DNA of 33,999 nucleotides from Methanobrevibacter filiformis (GCF_001639265.1 NZ_LWMT01000284.1:1-33999), one strand, 5' to 3'; shown: positions 17,238 through 26,801, counted from the first letter of the stretch. The notes: a model not told the origin generated them from the sequence alone. Numbers and translations: made by a program.

Positions 17238-18084
17238 TTATTAATAAAAAGGGAAGGAGTTACACAACTTAATGCACAGATTCATAAATAATAACACATA
17301 TTCCTATTAATGATTATTGAAAATAATTAAAAATAGTTTTTTAACTTTTTAAGATTATCTAACAATTAATTTTAACTTTTAATTTATTAAAATATTTATT
17401 ACTAAAATTATCCATCATTTAAGAATAATTTATAAAAATATAATTAGATTAATCTTTAAAATCTAATATAAATATAACATACTTATTTTATTATCAATTA
17501 TTAGACATTTATTTATCTAAATTTTGCTTAATTTTCATTATTTTTTGTAATTAAATTCAAATAATTATTTATTTTATTATTAAATGTTTTATATGCAAAA
17601 TAAAGAATCAAACGATTAAAATACAAAGTATTTCCAGCATACTTAACAAAAGTTGTATCATATGTATCTCAAATTTTAATTAGTCATCTAGAAGTAGTAA
17701 AAGTAGTGATAGTATTTTTATAATTGTTTTAGATGAAACACCATAGAATTAGTTTTAAGAGAATATTTAAAAAATTACTGTTTTTAATGATTATAGTATT
17801 AATTGTGCTAATTTTATACTTCACTGTCTTAACTAAATAGTAAATCTTTCATTAAAAGTTTACAGCATGTTTTATGCTTATCAAAATTATTTCATGTAAA
17901 ATCCTTATAAACATAGTTAAGTATTTAACAAATAATAGACCATAAATATAACTATGTATTTATATTATAAAATAAAGTTTGTTTCTTGATATAATATTTA
18001 GTAATTTATCTAATATATTAAGAACTTATTTGTAAATACATGAAAAAGTTATAAAAAATTTAATAATAAAATGGAGGTGAAAAT
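17238..18084. other. Long AT-rich leader region of the adhesin gene
   Basis: About 850 bp, almost all A+T. Apart from one 35-codon reading frame (17733-17840) I see no gene or RNA. A TATA-like TTATATTATAAAATA occurs near 17960-17975, and the ribosome site at 18073-18080 closes the region. A long leader in front of a surface-protein gene may hold regulatory sequence that is not recognisable by eye. Confidence 0.5.
17733..17840 (+). CDS. Possible small membrane protein (35 aa)
   Basis: An ATG-initiated frame encodes a basic N-terminus (MKHHRISFKRIFKK) followed by a single hydrophobic helix of about 18 residues and a short polar end. That arrangement is what real single-pass small proteins look like. 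However, it has no ribosome site, and AT-rich DNA yields Leu/Ile-rich frames by chance. I have no homologue in mind. Confidence 0.3.
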   Translation: MKHHRISFKRIFKKLLFLMIIVLIVLILYFTVLTK

Positions 18085-18087
18085 ATA
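18073..18087 (+). promoter_or_regulatory. Perfect Shine-Dalgarno followed by an AUA start
   Basis: GGAGGTGA (18073-18080) is fully complementary to the 3' end of archaeal 16S rRNA. Four bases later, in the adhesin frame, is ATA (18085-18087). There is no in-frame ATG, GTG or TTG at a suitable distance, whereas the ATG at 18071 runs into a stop after five codons. Confidence 0.7.
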
Positions 18088-21000
18088 AAAAGAAAAAGTT
18101 TAATCGTTTCTATTACAGTAGTAATTATCCTTTTAGTTTCTATGAATTCTGCTAATGCTGCAACATTTTATGGTGATAATTCTACTTTAGCAGAAATACA
18201 AAATGCTATTAACACTGATTACTCTTTAACTTTAACAGGTACTTTTAATTTCCTAAAAGACCTGAATATCACTCATAACATTGTTATTAATGGTTTAGCC
18301 AATATTATTGGTGATGGAACTTCAAACTTATTCAATATTAATAGTTCAAATGTTCAGATTTATGGATTGAATATTTCTAATTATATTACAGCTATTGATT
18401 CAACATCAAGACTAATACTTGTTCAGAATAGTAATATCACTAATGTTACTAATGGAATTTCTATAAATGCTAACTCAACTGAGTATGGTAATACTGAGAT
18501 TGATAACAATATTATTTCTACAGAAAATACATCTGTGTTTATTAATGTTTCTGGCAATGGTAATATTAGTACTGGTGGAGTAAACATCAACAACAATACT
18601 ATTAATTCAAGTAATGGTACAGGTATTTCAGTATCTAACAATGCAACTGAACATTCACAAATAAGTAATATCAATATCCAGAATAATACTATAAATTCTG
18701 GAGATAACAGTGTGAATTTAACAGCAGGTTCCTGTAATGTTAATGGAGGTAATAGTGAAATTACTAATTTTAATATTAACAATAATAATATTAACACTTC
18801 TAAAGATGGCGTTTATATAGAGTCTTCTGCAAGTGGACAAAATACAATAGGTACTAATCAAAATGCTTCTGGTGGAAATAGTAGTGTTACTTATTCAAAT
18901 ATCCAAAATAACAATATTAACGCCGATACTGGTGTTGTATTGAGTACAAATGGTGGAGATGGTCAAAGTGACAATGGTACTGCTTCTGGTGGAAATAATG
19001 TTATTACTGGAATCAATATTAACAATAATACCATTGTAACTAGTAACAATGCCCATAATATTAGTAGTTCTGGAGGTAATGCTCAAAGTTCATCTGGTAA
19101 TGCTATTGCTGGAAACAGCACAATCAGTAATCTTAATCTACAGAATAATACAGTTTACTCCAATAGTACTGGTGTAAGTGTAAGTTCAGTTGGAGGAGAT
19201 TCAAGTTCAAATACTGGTACGGTATCTGGAGGCAGTAGTCAGATAAGTAATGTCAATGTTGGAAACAATGCAATTAACACTAATAATGACGGAATCGTCA
19301 TATATTCAAGTACAGGTTCTAGTAATAGTACTGATGGGAATATAATTGGTGGAAATAGTTCAGTTAGTAATGTTAACATTAATAACAATGTAGTCCAATC
19401 AAATAATAATGGAATTAACATTAATTCAATAGCCAATATTGGTAACAGTACCAATGGTGGAGAAATTGGTGGAAGTACTATTTTAAGTAATATTAATATT
19501 CAAAATAATAATATTGATATTAATAATATTGGAATACAAATTGGTTCTAAAGTGCCAAATCCTTCTAAAACTCAAAATGGTTCAAGTAATATTAGTAATA
19601 CTAATGTTATAAATAATACAGTATCTGATAACAATAATACTAATGGTTCTATATCATCTAATGATACTCCTGCTCTAAACATTAGTTCCACTACTCCAGA
19701 TAATAATGGAACAGTCAGTAATACAGATGTCACTGGAAATAATTTTACCAACAATGGTGATGGAGTTAATATTGAAGGAAGCACAAATAACACAGATATA
19801 ACCAACAACACATTCAACAACAACGGCACAGCAATCAACAACACTAACAGCACCAAGACAGACATAACCAACAACACATTCAACAACAACGGCACAGCAA
19901 TCAACAACACTAACAGCACCAACACAGATATAACCAACAACACATTCAACAACAACGGCACAGCAATCAACAACAACGAAACCAATAACACAGGCATAAC
20001 CAATAACACATACAGTAACAACGACACAGCAATCAACAATACCAATACCAACAACACAGATATAAGCAATAACACATTCAACAACACCGACACAGCAATC
20101 AACAACACTGGAACTAACAACAATACAAACATAGCAAACAACACATTCAACAACAACGGCACAGCAATCAATAGCAATGGAACAAATGACAACAAAAACG
20201 TTTCAGGAAATACATTCAACAACACCGACACAGCAATCAACAACACTGGAACTAACAACAATACAAACATAACCAATAACACATTCAACAACAACGGCAC
20301 AGCAATTAATAGCAATGGAACAAATGACAACAAAAACGTTTCAGGAAATACATTCAACAACACCGACACAGCAATCAACAACACTGGAACTAACAACAAT
20401 ACAAACATAGCCAACAACACATTCAACAACAACAACACAGCAATCAACAACACTGGACACACAAATAATACAAATATAGCTAACAACACATTCAACAATA
20501 CTGGCACAGCAATCAACAATAATGGAACCACAAATAACAAAAATGTTTCAGGAAATACATTCAACAACACCGACACAGCAATCAACAACACTGGAACTAA
20601 CAACAATACAAACATAGCTAACAACACATTCAACAACAACAACACAGCAATCAACAACACTGGACACACAAATAATACAAATATAGCTAACAACACATTC
20701 AACAATACTGGCACAGCAATCAACAATAATGGAACCACAAATAACAAAAATGTTTCAGGAAATACATTCAACAACACCGACACAGCAATCAACAACACTG
20801 GAACTAACAACAATACAAACATAGCTAACAACACATTCAACAACAACAACACAGCAATCAACAACACTGGACACACAAATAATACAAATATAGCTAACAA
20901 CACATTCAACAACAACGGCACAGCAATCAACAATAATGGAACCACAAATAACAAAAATGTTTCAGGAAATACATTCAATAATACTGACACAGCAATCAAC

Positions 21001-22104
21001 AACACTGGACACACAAATAATACAAATATAGCTAACAACACATTCAACAACAACAACACAGCAATCAACAATAATGGAACCACAAATAACAAAAATGTTT
21101 CAGGAAATACATTCAATAATACTGGCACAGCAATCAACAATAATGGAACCACAAATAACAAAAATGTTTCTAACAATATTTTTGATAATAATGGTTCTGC
21201 AGTTGTCATAAATGGTACTGGAGATAATAATACTGCTAGCGGAAATTGGGCAGGGAACAATTGTACAGATAACTTCAAGAATGTTACTCTTTTAGATTAT
21301 TATGTCATAGATGTATCAACAATCGTAGCAACTGGATATGTTGATGGTCAGTGGAAAATACATTATGGATTCCATTTAAATGGTACAAATGATACTGGAA
21401 ATCTTAGTGCTATCCCAGATTTTACAACAAAAATAGTGGACATATATGGTAATGTATTAGCTACATTTTCAGGTAAAGAAACAGATGATTTCTATCTTAA
21501 TATTCCAATATCAAATGATACAAAGCTATATGTGATAACCTGTAAAGATACAGTTGTTTTAGGTGTTAATTCCTTTAAAATACCAACTAAAATAAAAATA
21601 ACATCAGATAATCCTGTAGTTAATAAAAGTTTGAAAATAAATGTGGAATTAAAAGATAAGTTTAATAAACCTCTTGCAAATAAGAGTGTATATTTACTTA
21701 TAAATGGAAAAAAAGTTTCTAATGGATATACTAATGAAAATGGAATAGCTACGTTCTATTATAAAGTAAAACAATCAGGAAAACTTGTTCTTGGAGCAGA
21801 ATACGAAAATGACTATAAATATTTGAACTCTTCTTCAAATAAATCACTGATAATTAAAAAAAATGATTCTAAGAATAATAATTCTAATAAAAATACATCA
21901 AATAATAATAATAACAGCAAAGACAAAAATGACAATAAGAAAAATAACAACAAAGACAAAAATAACAGTAAAGAAACTAATAAATCCTACTATGTGAATA
22001 ATGGTGTTTCCAGGAATGTTAAAAGTGCAAATACAGGAAATCCAATGACTATACTTTTAATAAGTTTATTAAGTATTATAATAATTGTTAAAAGAATCCG
22101 TTGA
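18085..22104 (+). CDS. Adhesin-like surface protein with beta-helix repeats (1339 aa)
   Basis: Secreted, cell-surface adhesin-like protein of the kind that is expanded in gut and animal-associated Methanobacteriales. A complete Sec signal peptide is visible only if translation begins at ATA 18085: basic KRK, a hydrophobic core (SLIVSITVVIILLVS), then an ANA-type cleavage site before ATFYG. An ATG at 18142 would lose the signal. Residues about 60-520 are irregular N-I-x-N-N-x-I beta-helix coils with Gly/Ser-rich inserts; about 570-1030 are regular 22-23-residue repeats; then a non-repetitive segment, an Ig-like domain (about 1170-1265, 'TSDNPVVNKSLKINVELKD...'), a Lys/Asn-rich linker, and a C-terminal hydrophobic anchor ending KRIR. 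Very many N-x-S/T sequons suggest glycosylation. The ligand is unknown. Confidence 0.9.
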   Translation: MKRKSLIVSITVVIILLVSMNSANAATFYGDNSTLAEIQNAINTDYSLTLTGTFNFLKDLNITHNIVINGLANIIGDGTSNLFNINSSNVQIYGLNISNYITAIDSTSRLILVQNSNITNVTNGISINANSTEYGNTEIDNNIISTENTSVFINVSGNGNISTGGVNINNNTINSSNGTGISVSNNATEHSQISNINIQNNTINSGDNSVNLTAGSCNVNGGNSEITNFNINNNNINTSKDGVYIESSASGQNTIGTNQNASGGNSSVTYSNIQNNNINADTGVVLSTNGGDGQSDNGTASGGNNVITGININNNTIVTSNNAHNISSSGGNAQSSSGNAIAGNSTISNLNLQNNTVYSNSTGVSVSSVGGDSSSNTGTVSGGSSQISNVNVGNNAINTNNDGIVIYSSTGSSNSTDGNIIGGNSSVSNVNINNNVVQSNNNGININSIANIGNSTNGGEIGGSTILSNINIQNNNIDINNIGIQIGSKVPNPSKTQNGSSNISNTNVINNTVSDNNNTNGSISSNDTPALNISSTTPDNNGTVSNTDVTGNNFTNNGDGVNIEGSTNNTDITNNTFNNNGTAINNTNSTKTDITNNTFNNNGTAINNTNSTNTDITNNTFNNNGTAINNNETNNTGITNNTYSNNDTAINNTNTNNTDISNNTFNNTDTAINNTGTNNNTNIANNTFNNNGTAINSNGTNDNKNVSGNTFNNTDTAINNTGTNNNTNITNNTFNNNGTAINSNGTNDNKNVSGNTFNNTDTAINNTGTNNNTNIANNTFNNNNTAINNTGHTNNTNIANNTFNNTGTAINNNGTTNNKNVSGNTFNNTDTAINNTGTNNNTNIANNTFNNNNTAINNTGHTNNTNIANNTFNNTGTAINNNGTTNNKNVSGNTFNNTDTAINNTGTNNNTNIANNTFNNNNTAINNTGHTNNTNIANNTFNNNGTAINNNGTTNNKNVSGNTFNNTDTAINNTGHTNNTNIANNTFNNNNTAINNNGTTNNKNVSGNTFNNTGTAINNNGTTNNKNVSNNIFDNNGSAVVINGTGDNNTASGNWAGNNCTDNFKNVTLLDYYVIDVSTIVATGYVDGQWKIHYGFHLNGTNDTGNLSAIPDFTTKIVDIYGNVLATFSGKETDDFYLNIPISNDTKLYVITCKDTVVLGVNSFKIPTKIKITSDNPVVNKSLKINVELKDKFNKPLANKSVYLLINGKKVSNGYTNENGIATFYYKVKQSGKLVLGAEYENDYKYLNSSSNKSLIIKKNDSKNNNSNKNTSNNNNNSKDKNDNKKNNNKDKNNSKETNKSYYVNNGVSRNVKSANTGNPMTILLISLLSIIIIVKRIR
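19792..21171 (+). repeat. 69-bp tandem repeats with 207-bp higher-order units
   Basis: About 21 tandem units within the adhesin gene. The first five are 66 bp (19792, 19858, 19924, 19990, 20056), the later ones 69 bp. The unit subtype that begins KNVSGNTF starts at 20194, 20332, 20539, 20746, 20953, 21091 and 21160, i.e. spacings of 138, 207, 207, 207, 138 and 69, all multiples of 69. A three-unit block is thus itself repeated. Each unit contains one x-N-x-T-F-N-N-x-x-T-A-I-N-N coil. Confidence 0.95.
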
Positions 22105-22146
22105 CTAAATGCACATCATAGAAAAAATATAAAATTTAAATTTTTT

Positions 22147-22181
22147 AATCTCTATTATTTTTTAAGAGATTTTCTTTTTTT
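22147..22181 (+). terminator. Terminator of the adhesin gene
   Basis: AATCTCT (22147-22153) pairs with AGAGATT (22165-22171) around an 11-nt loop, followed directly by a T-rich tract. It begins 43 bp after the stop codon. The remainder up to 22574 is AT-rich and I see nothing else in it. Confidence 0.65.
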
Positions 22182-22574
22182 ATTTATTAATCATATGTAC
22201 ACTTCTTATTTTATGTTAAGTTTATATCTAAAAACATACAATAATTATTTAAGCAGTTATTAAGTTTTATTGGTTTTATTAGTTTTTTGTGAGGATATTA
22301 ATGAATAAGTAAATAGAAAGCTAAGAATAATTAATTATCCAAAAAACTTAAATATTATTTATTATTTTACAGTTAAACTAATCTAAATATATAAAAAATT
22401 TATCTATAACTACCTATAACTAAAAACTATTCAAATTTTTGAAACCATATGTTTTTCAACTAATATAAACTTAATATAGAGTGAATTAATAGCTAAATTA
22501 ACCAAATACTTTCAATTGCTACATAGTTCATTTACCATACATTTCATTACTACATATCCTTCAAAAACATCCCA

Positions 22575-23099
22575 TTACAACTTAATTGTTCGTTTTAATA
22601 TATATTCTGCTCTTTTTTTTAGATTATCATATAATCTAATTTGATTTTTTAACTCTTCAATAGCTTCCCATTGCCCTTGATCGATTCTTTTTTCTATATC
22701 TAATAATTTAGACCATTCATCGCCAGAAGGTAGTTGTTTTAGATTTAACATGTCTTCTGTGATTTGAATATCTAAAGAATTTTTTGTGATTGTGATATTA
22801 ATGTTTAAGTCATTTGGCATGTCATAATACTTACGAGGTCTTCCACGAACTATTTTTTTAAATGAAGAGGTTAATATACCTATTTCTTCCATAGCTCGAA
22901 GATGCTCTATAATTGCTTTCTGACCTATCTCCAATTCTTTAGAGATTTCACTTACAAATTTAGGTTCTTCTCTAAGGAGATTTATTATTTCCCGTCGGGT
23001 ACGACATCCCATAACATCAAGAATATCCTCTATACCTACATCATCAAAGGGATTTTGGGAATCTTTTGAGTTTTGAGATTTTTGTGAATTATCTGACAT
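22575..23099 (-). CDS. Winged-helix (ArsR-type) regulator, candidate heat-shock repressor (174 aa)
   Basis: After a polar Ser/Gln/Asn-rich N-terminus, residues about 20-95 form a winged HTH: 'DILDVMGCRTRREIINLLREEPKFVSEISKELEIGQKAIIEHLRAMEEIGILTSSFKKIVRGRPRKYYDM'. The 'GRPRKYY' wing is typical of archaeal ArsR/HTH_20 proteins. The C-terminal half (about 115-174) is helical and charged and probably dimerises. It is divergent from grpE-dnaK-dnaJ. A TATA box and a TAAC-N5-GTTA palindrome lie 25-45 bp before its start, and three more copies precede grpE, so it likely represses both itself and the chaperones. Known archaeal heat-shock repressors such as Phr are also of winged-helix type; the functional assignment is inference from position and sites. 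Confidence 0.85.
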   Translation of the reverse strand: MSDNSQKSQNSKDSQNPFDDVGIEDILDVMGCRTRREIINLLREEPKFVSEISKELEIGQKAIIEHLRAMEEIGILTSSFKKIVRGRPRKYYDMPNDLNINITITKNSLDIQITEDMLNLKQLPSGDEWSKLLDIEKRIDQGQWEAIEELKNQIRLYDNLKKRAEYILKRTIKL

Positions 23100-23123
23100 T
23101 GTTTGTTATTATATCTTTTAACA

Positions 23124-23132
23124 TTTATATAA
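23124..23132 (-). promoter_or_regulatory. TATA box of the regulator gene
   Basis: TTTATATAA, nearly self-complementary, lies 25-33 bp upstream of the ATG at 23099, the spacing expected when transcription starts at or next to the start codon. Its last bases overlap the operator at 23130. Confidence 0.6.
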
Positions 23133-23142
23133 CTTTTTGTTA
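23130..23142. promoter_or_regulatory. Operator-like palindrome 1 (TAACTTTTTGTTA)
   Basis: Perfect TAAC-N5-GTTA, fused to the TATA box of the regulator gene. Binding here would block the promoter, consistent with autoregulation. Confidence 0.7.
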
Positions 23143-23405
23143 CTTTAATCTATTATATAATACTTCAATATTAGTATATAATTAATTTATATAATAATGA
23201 ACATTAAAAAAAACAGTGCCTCTTGAACTAAATAATGTGTAATATAAGAGTTAATATAAAAAAATAACATTAAAATAAATAGCTATTAAAAAAATAATTA
23301 GTTCAAATGAAAAACAAACAAAAATAAAACCATTATTAAATAGCTAAATGTGAAATAAAACTGTATTATTTATTAAATAAGAAATTAATAAAAATATACA
23401 TTTTA

Positions 23406-23418
23406 TAACTTTTGGTTA
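23406..23418. promoter_or_regulatory. Operator-like palindrome 2 (TAACTTTTGGTTA)
   Basis: TAAC-N5-GTTA, the most upstream of three copies before grpE, 34 bp from the next. It is preceded by TTTTATAAC, similar to the other TATA-operator junctions. Confidence 0.65.
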
Positions 23419-23433
23419 TTAAAAATAGAAAAC

Positions 23434-23442
23434 TTTATATAA
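23434..23442 (+). promoter_or_regulatory. TATA box upstream of grpE
   Basis: TTTATATAAC, the same junction sequence as at the regulator promoter, overlapping operator 3. A start about 25 bp downstream gives a leader of close to 200 nt before grpE. A second promoter nearer to grpE cannot be excluded. Confidence 0.5.
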
Positions 23443-23452
23443 CATTTTGTTA
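23440..23452. promoter_or_regulatory. Operator-like palindrome 3 (TAACATTTTGTTA)
   Basis: TAAC-N5-GTTA followed by CTATAATATA, an extension shared with palindrome 4. It overlaps the TATA box. Confidence 0.7.
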
Positions 23453-23472
23453 CTATAATATATTGAGAAAGA

Positions 23473-23485
23473 TAACTTTTTGTTA
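23473..23485. promoter_or_regulatory. Operator-like palindrome 4 (TAACTTTTTGTTA)
   Basis: Identical to palindrome 1 and 33 bp from palindrome 3, at or just downstream of the predicted transcription start. It also carries the CTATAATATA extension. Confidence 0.7.
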
Positions 23486-23657
23486 CTATAATATAGTAGA
23501 TTACTCATCTTTAAAATTAACCATGTAGATCACATAGTTCAAGATGAAACTTAAAAAACCCATTTAAACAATCCTATTAAATAGAACAAAAGTATTTTTC
23601 TTACTTCGATAGTCCATATTATGATATTATCAATAGAAAATAATAAAAGGTGAATTA

Positions 23658-24275
23658 ATGGCTAATGAGGATAAAAAGAAAAAATCAGATGAAAAACTAA
23701 AGAATACTGAGTCTGATCCAGAGCTTAAAGATGAAAAGCTTGAAAAAAAGAATAAAGATTCAGAAAAAAGTGAGGAAATAGAATCTGATGAAGAAATAGA
23801 ATCTGATGAAATAGCTATTTTAGAAGAAGAACTTCTAAAAAAAGATGAAAAATTAGCAGAATACCAATCTCACCTTCAAAGACTTCAAGCAGACTTTGAA
23901 AACTTCAAAAAGCAAAATGAAAAGCAAAAACAAGACCTTGTTAAATTTGCAAATGAAGGACTTATTTTGAAAATATTAGACAGCTATGAAGATTTAGGTA
24001 GGGCCTTGGAAAATGCTAAAACCAAAGAAGACCTAAAAAAAGGATTAGAACTTATTTATTCAAAAATGAAAAACACCTTAGAAAAAGAAGGAGTAAAAGA
24101 AATTCCAGCAAAAGGTGAGAAATTCGATCCATTTAAACATGAAGCTTTAATGGCAGAAGATAGCGAAGATCATGAAAATGGAGAGATTATAGACGAACTT
24201 ATGAAAGGATATACATTAAAAGATAAAATAATCAAGTATTCCAAAGTTAGAGTCTGTAAAAAACCTAAAAAATAG
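23658..24275 (+). CDS. grpE: GrpE nucleotide exchange factor (205 aa)
   Basis: Exchange factor that releases ADP from DnaK. A highly charged Lys/Glu/Asp-rich N-terminal 65 residues with '[10 protein letters not shown]' repeats is followed by the long dimerisation helix ('[26 protein letters not shown]') and the C-terminal beta domain ('[24 protein letters not shown]', '[15 protein letters not shown]'). GGTGAAT precedes the ATG. It is first of the grpE-dnaK-dnaJ run, each gene separated by 200-450 bp of AT-rich DNA. Archaea obtained this system from bacteria, and only some lineages keep it. Confidence 0.96.
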   Translation: MANEDKKKKSDEKLKNTESDPELKDEKLEKKNKDSEKSEEIESDEEIESDEIAILEEELLKKDEKLAEYQSHLQRLQADFENFKKQNEKQKQDLVKFANEGLILKILDSYEDLGRALENAKTKEDLKKGLELIYSKMKNTLEKEGVKEIPAKGEKFDPFKHEALMAEDSEDHENGEIIDELMKGYTLKDKIIKYSKVRVCKKPKK

Positions 24276-24493
24276 CTAATAATAAATAAAAAAAGTTAAT
24301 AATAAATAAAAATAGCTAATAATAAATAAAAAAATAGTTAAAATAGATAATTACTAAAAAATCAACTTTATTTAATTATTAATTAAAATTATACTAAAAT
24401 CTGTTATTATAATAAAATATTATTATAATAAAAAATTACTAAAAACTAAAATTAAAAACTAAAATCATTAAAAAAAATATTAAGGTGACAAAT

Positions 24494-26362
24494 ATGGCAG
24501 ATAAAAAAGAAAAAATTATTGGGATAGATTTAGGAACAAGTAATTCTGCAGCTGCAGTGCTTGTTGGTGGGAAACCTACAGTTATACCAAGTGCAGAAGG
24601 AGCAAGTCAATACGGAAAGGCATTTCCAAGTTATGTTGCATTTACTGATGATGGACAAAAATTAGTAGGTGAACCAGCAAGAAGACAAGCAGTAACTAAC
24701 CCTGAAAACACAATTAGTGCAATTAAAAGAAGTATGGGTACAAATCACAAAGTGAAAGTTCAAGGAAAAGAATATACTCCACAAGAAATATCTGCATCCA
24801 TATTACAAAAAATTAAGAAAGATGCTGAATCATTCCTTGGTGAAGAAGTTAAAAAAGCAGTTATTACAGTTCCAGCATATTTTGATGACAACCAAAGGAC
24901 TGCAACAAAAGATGCAGGTACAATAGCTGGACTTGATGTTGTAAGACTTGTAAACGAACCAACAGCAGCAAGTTTAGCATATGGAATTGACAAACAATCT
25001 GAGGATGAACTCGAAATTTTGGTATTCGATTTTGGTGGTGGAACACTTGATGTAACCATTATGGAATTTGGTGGAGGAGTATTTGAAGTTAAATCCACTA
25101 GTGGTGACACTAAACTCGGTGGAACTGATATGGATAACACCATACTAAAATATTTAGCTGATGAATTCAAAAAAGAAACTGGAATTGACTTGATGGACGA
25201 TGATCAAGCAGTTCAAAGACTTAGAGAAGCAGCAGAAAAAGCAAAAATTGAGCTTTCAACTACCTTAACAACTGAAGTAAACTTACCATTTATTACAATG
25301 GCTGCTGATGGTCCTAAAAACTTAATCAATCAACTTACAAGAGCAAAACTTGAAGAATTAGTTGATCCAATTATTAAAAAATCTAAAACTCCAATGGAAC
25401 AAGCATTAAAAGATGCTAAAATGTCAAAATCAGATATTGACAAAATAATCCTTGTTGGTGGACCTACAAGAATGCCATCTGTACAAAAATTCGTTGAAAC
25501 ATATACAGGAAAAACAATTGAAAGAGGAATCGATCCTATGGAATGTGTAGCAATGGGTGCAGCTATTCAAGGAGGTGTTTTAGCTGGAGAAATCAAAGAT
25601 CTCGTTCTTCTTGACGTTACTCCATTATCATTAGGAATTGAAACACTTGGGGCAGTTTCAACTAAATTAATCGAAAGAAACACTACAATTCCTGCTAAAA
25701 AAAGCCAAATATTCTCAACTGCTGCAGATAACCAAACATCCGTTGATATACATGTTCTCCAAGGTGAAAGACCAATGGCTGCAGATAACACAACACTTGG
25801 AAGATTCCAATTAGTTGGAATTCCATCAGCACCAAGAGGAATCCCACAAATCGAAGTAACTTTCGATATCGATGCAAATGGAATAATTAATGTGTCTGCT
25901 AAAGATATGGGAACTGGAAAAGAACAAGCTATTACAATTACAGCTTCAACTAAATTATCTGATGAAGAAATCGAACAAAAAGTCAAAGAAGCCGAACTAA
26001 ATGCTGAAGATGACAAGAAAAAACAAGAAGAAATTGAAGTTAGAAACAATGCTGACTCCATGATATACACTGCTGAGAAAACAACTGAAGAACTAAAAGA
26101 TAAAATCTCTGATGATGAAAAATCTAAAATAGAAGACCTTGTTAAAGAACTAAGAGAACTCATATCAAAAGACGACCTCCCAGCTATGAAAGAAAAAACT
26201 GATGAATTAACAAAAGTAGTTCAAGAAATAGGAGCAAAAATTTACCAAGAAGCAGCACAAGCACAACAAGCTGCTCAAGAAGCTCAAGGAGCAGATCCAG
26301 GAGCTGGAGATAATAATGGTGATGATGACACTATTGATGCAGACTACGAAGTTAAAAAATAG
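24494..26362 (+). CDS. dnaK: Chaperone DnaK, Hsp70 (622 aa)
   Basis: ATP-driven Hsp70 chaperone. The nucleotide-binding domain shows '[15 protein letters not shown]' (phosphate 1), '[15 protein letters not shown]' (phosphate 2) and '[13 protein letters not shown]' (adenosine), and the linker '[20 protein letters not shown]' (as [13 protein letters not shown]). The substrate-binding domain includes '[33 protein letters not shown]', and the lid ends in a Gln/Ala-rich, then acidic, tail. The N-terminal quadrant lacks the roughly 24-residue insertion of proteobacterial DnaK, as in Gram-positive bacteria, in line with horizontal origin. I choose ATG at 24494, because AGGTGA is well spaced for it and overlaps the alternative GTG at 24485. 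Confidence 0.97.
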   Translation: MADKKEKIIGIDLGTSNSAAAVLVGGKPTVIPSAEGASQYGKAFPSYVAFTDDGQKLVGEPARRQAVTNPENTISAIKRSMGTNHKVKVQGKEYTPQEISASILQKIKKDAESFLGEEVKKAVITVPAYFDDNQRTATKDAGTIAGLDVVRLVNEPTAASLAYGIDKQSEDELEILVFDFGGGTLDVTIMEFGGGVFEVKSTSGDTKLGGTDMDNTILKYLADEFKKETGIDLMDDDQAVQRLREAAEKAKIELSTTLTTEVNLPFITMAADGPKNLINQLTRAKLEELVDPIIKKSKTPMEQALKDAKMSKSDIDKIILVGGPTRMPSVQKFVETYTGKTIERGIDPMECVAMGAAIQGGVLAGEIKDLVLLDVTPLSLGIETLGAVSTKLIERNTTIPAKKSQIFSTAADNQTSVDIHVLQGERPMAADNTTLGRFQLVGIPSAPRGIPQIEVTFDIDANGIINVSAKDMGTGKEQAITITASTKLSDEEIEQKVKEAELNAEDDKKKQEEIEVRNNADSMIYTAEKTTEELKDKISDDEKSKIEDLVKELRELISKDDLPAMKEKTDELTKVVQEIGAKIYQEAAQAQQAAQEAQGADPGAGDNNGDDDTIDADYEVKK

Positions 26363-26398
26363 CTAAACAATAAAATACTTAAAAACAAGTAATTAAAG

Positions 26399-26438
26399 AC
26401 AAATGATAAAATGATAAATAATAAAATCATTTGTTTTT
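26399..26438 (+). terminator. Terminator after dnaK
   Basis: ACAAATGAT (26399-26407) and ATCATTTGT (26426-26434) form a perfect 9-bp stem around an 18-nt loop and run into a T tract. It begins 37 bp after the dnaK stop and suggests that dnaJ has, at least partly, its own transcript. Confidence 0.6.
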
Positions 26439-26448
26439 AATCTAAAAT

Positions 26449-26504
26449 ATTTAATTTAAGCTATTTAATCTAAACTATTTAATTTAAGCTATTTAATTAA
26501 ATAT
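26449..26504 (+). repeat. 28-bp direct repeat between dnaK and dnaJ
   Basis: ATTTAATTTAAGCTATTTAA begins at 26449 and again at 26477. The rest of the 439-bp gap 26363-26801 is AT-rich. A TATA-like AATTATAAATACC near 26528 might start a dnaJ transcript. Confidence 0.6.
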
Positions 26505-26801
26505 TAATTTATATTAATTTTATAGAAAAATTATAAATACCGAGTAAGAATAAAATATTAATAATATTTTTATTAAGTTTAAAAATTAAAGATATTTCTG
26601 TTAGATTTAATAAAAATTCTTTAAATTTAATTATTAGAAATTCAATTATAACCTTTTTAACTATTTATTTTTATTATATTACTTAAATTATTTAATAAAC
26701 ATTAAAATAATTATTATTAAATAGCTATTAGTAAAACAACAAATATTGACTATTTTACTATACTATAGCTATTATTTCAACTTTTTATACTAGGTGAATC
26801 G

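Noticed and set aside
19792-21171. CRISPR array
   Set aside because: The repeats are contiguous, in frame and without unique spacers, and there are no cas genes in the window.
19572-21278. A 568-codon open frame on the minus strand opposite the adhesin repeats
   Set aside because: It is a shadow of the repeat array: the Leu/Val-rich translation is the reverse complement of the Asn/Thr codons, with no start signal or family resemblance.
24760-26163. Several minus-strand frames opposite dnaK
   Set aside because: All are reverse-complement shadows of the dnaK coding sequence.
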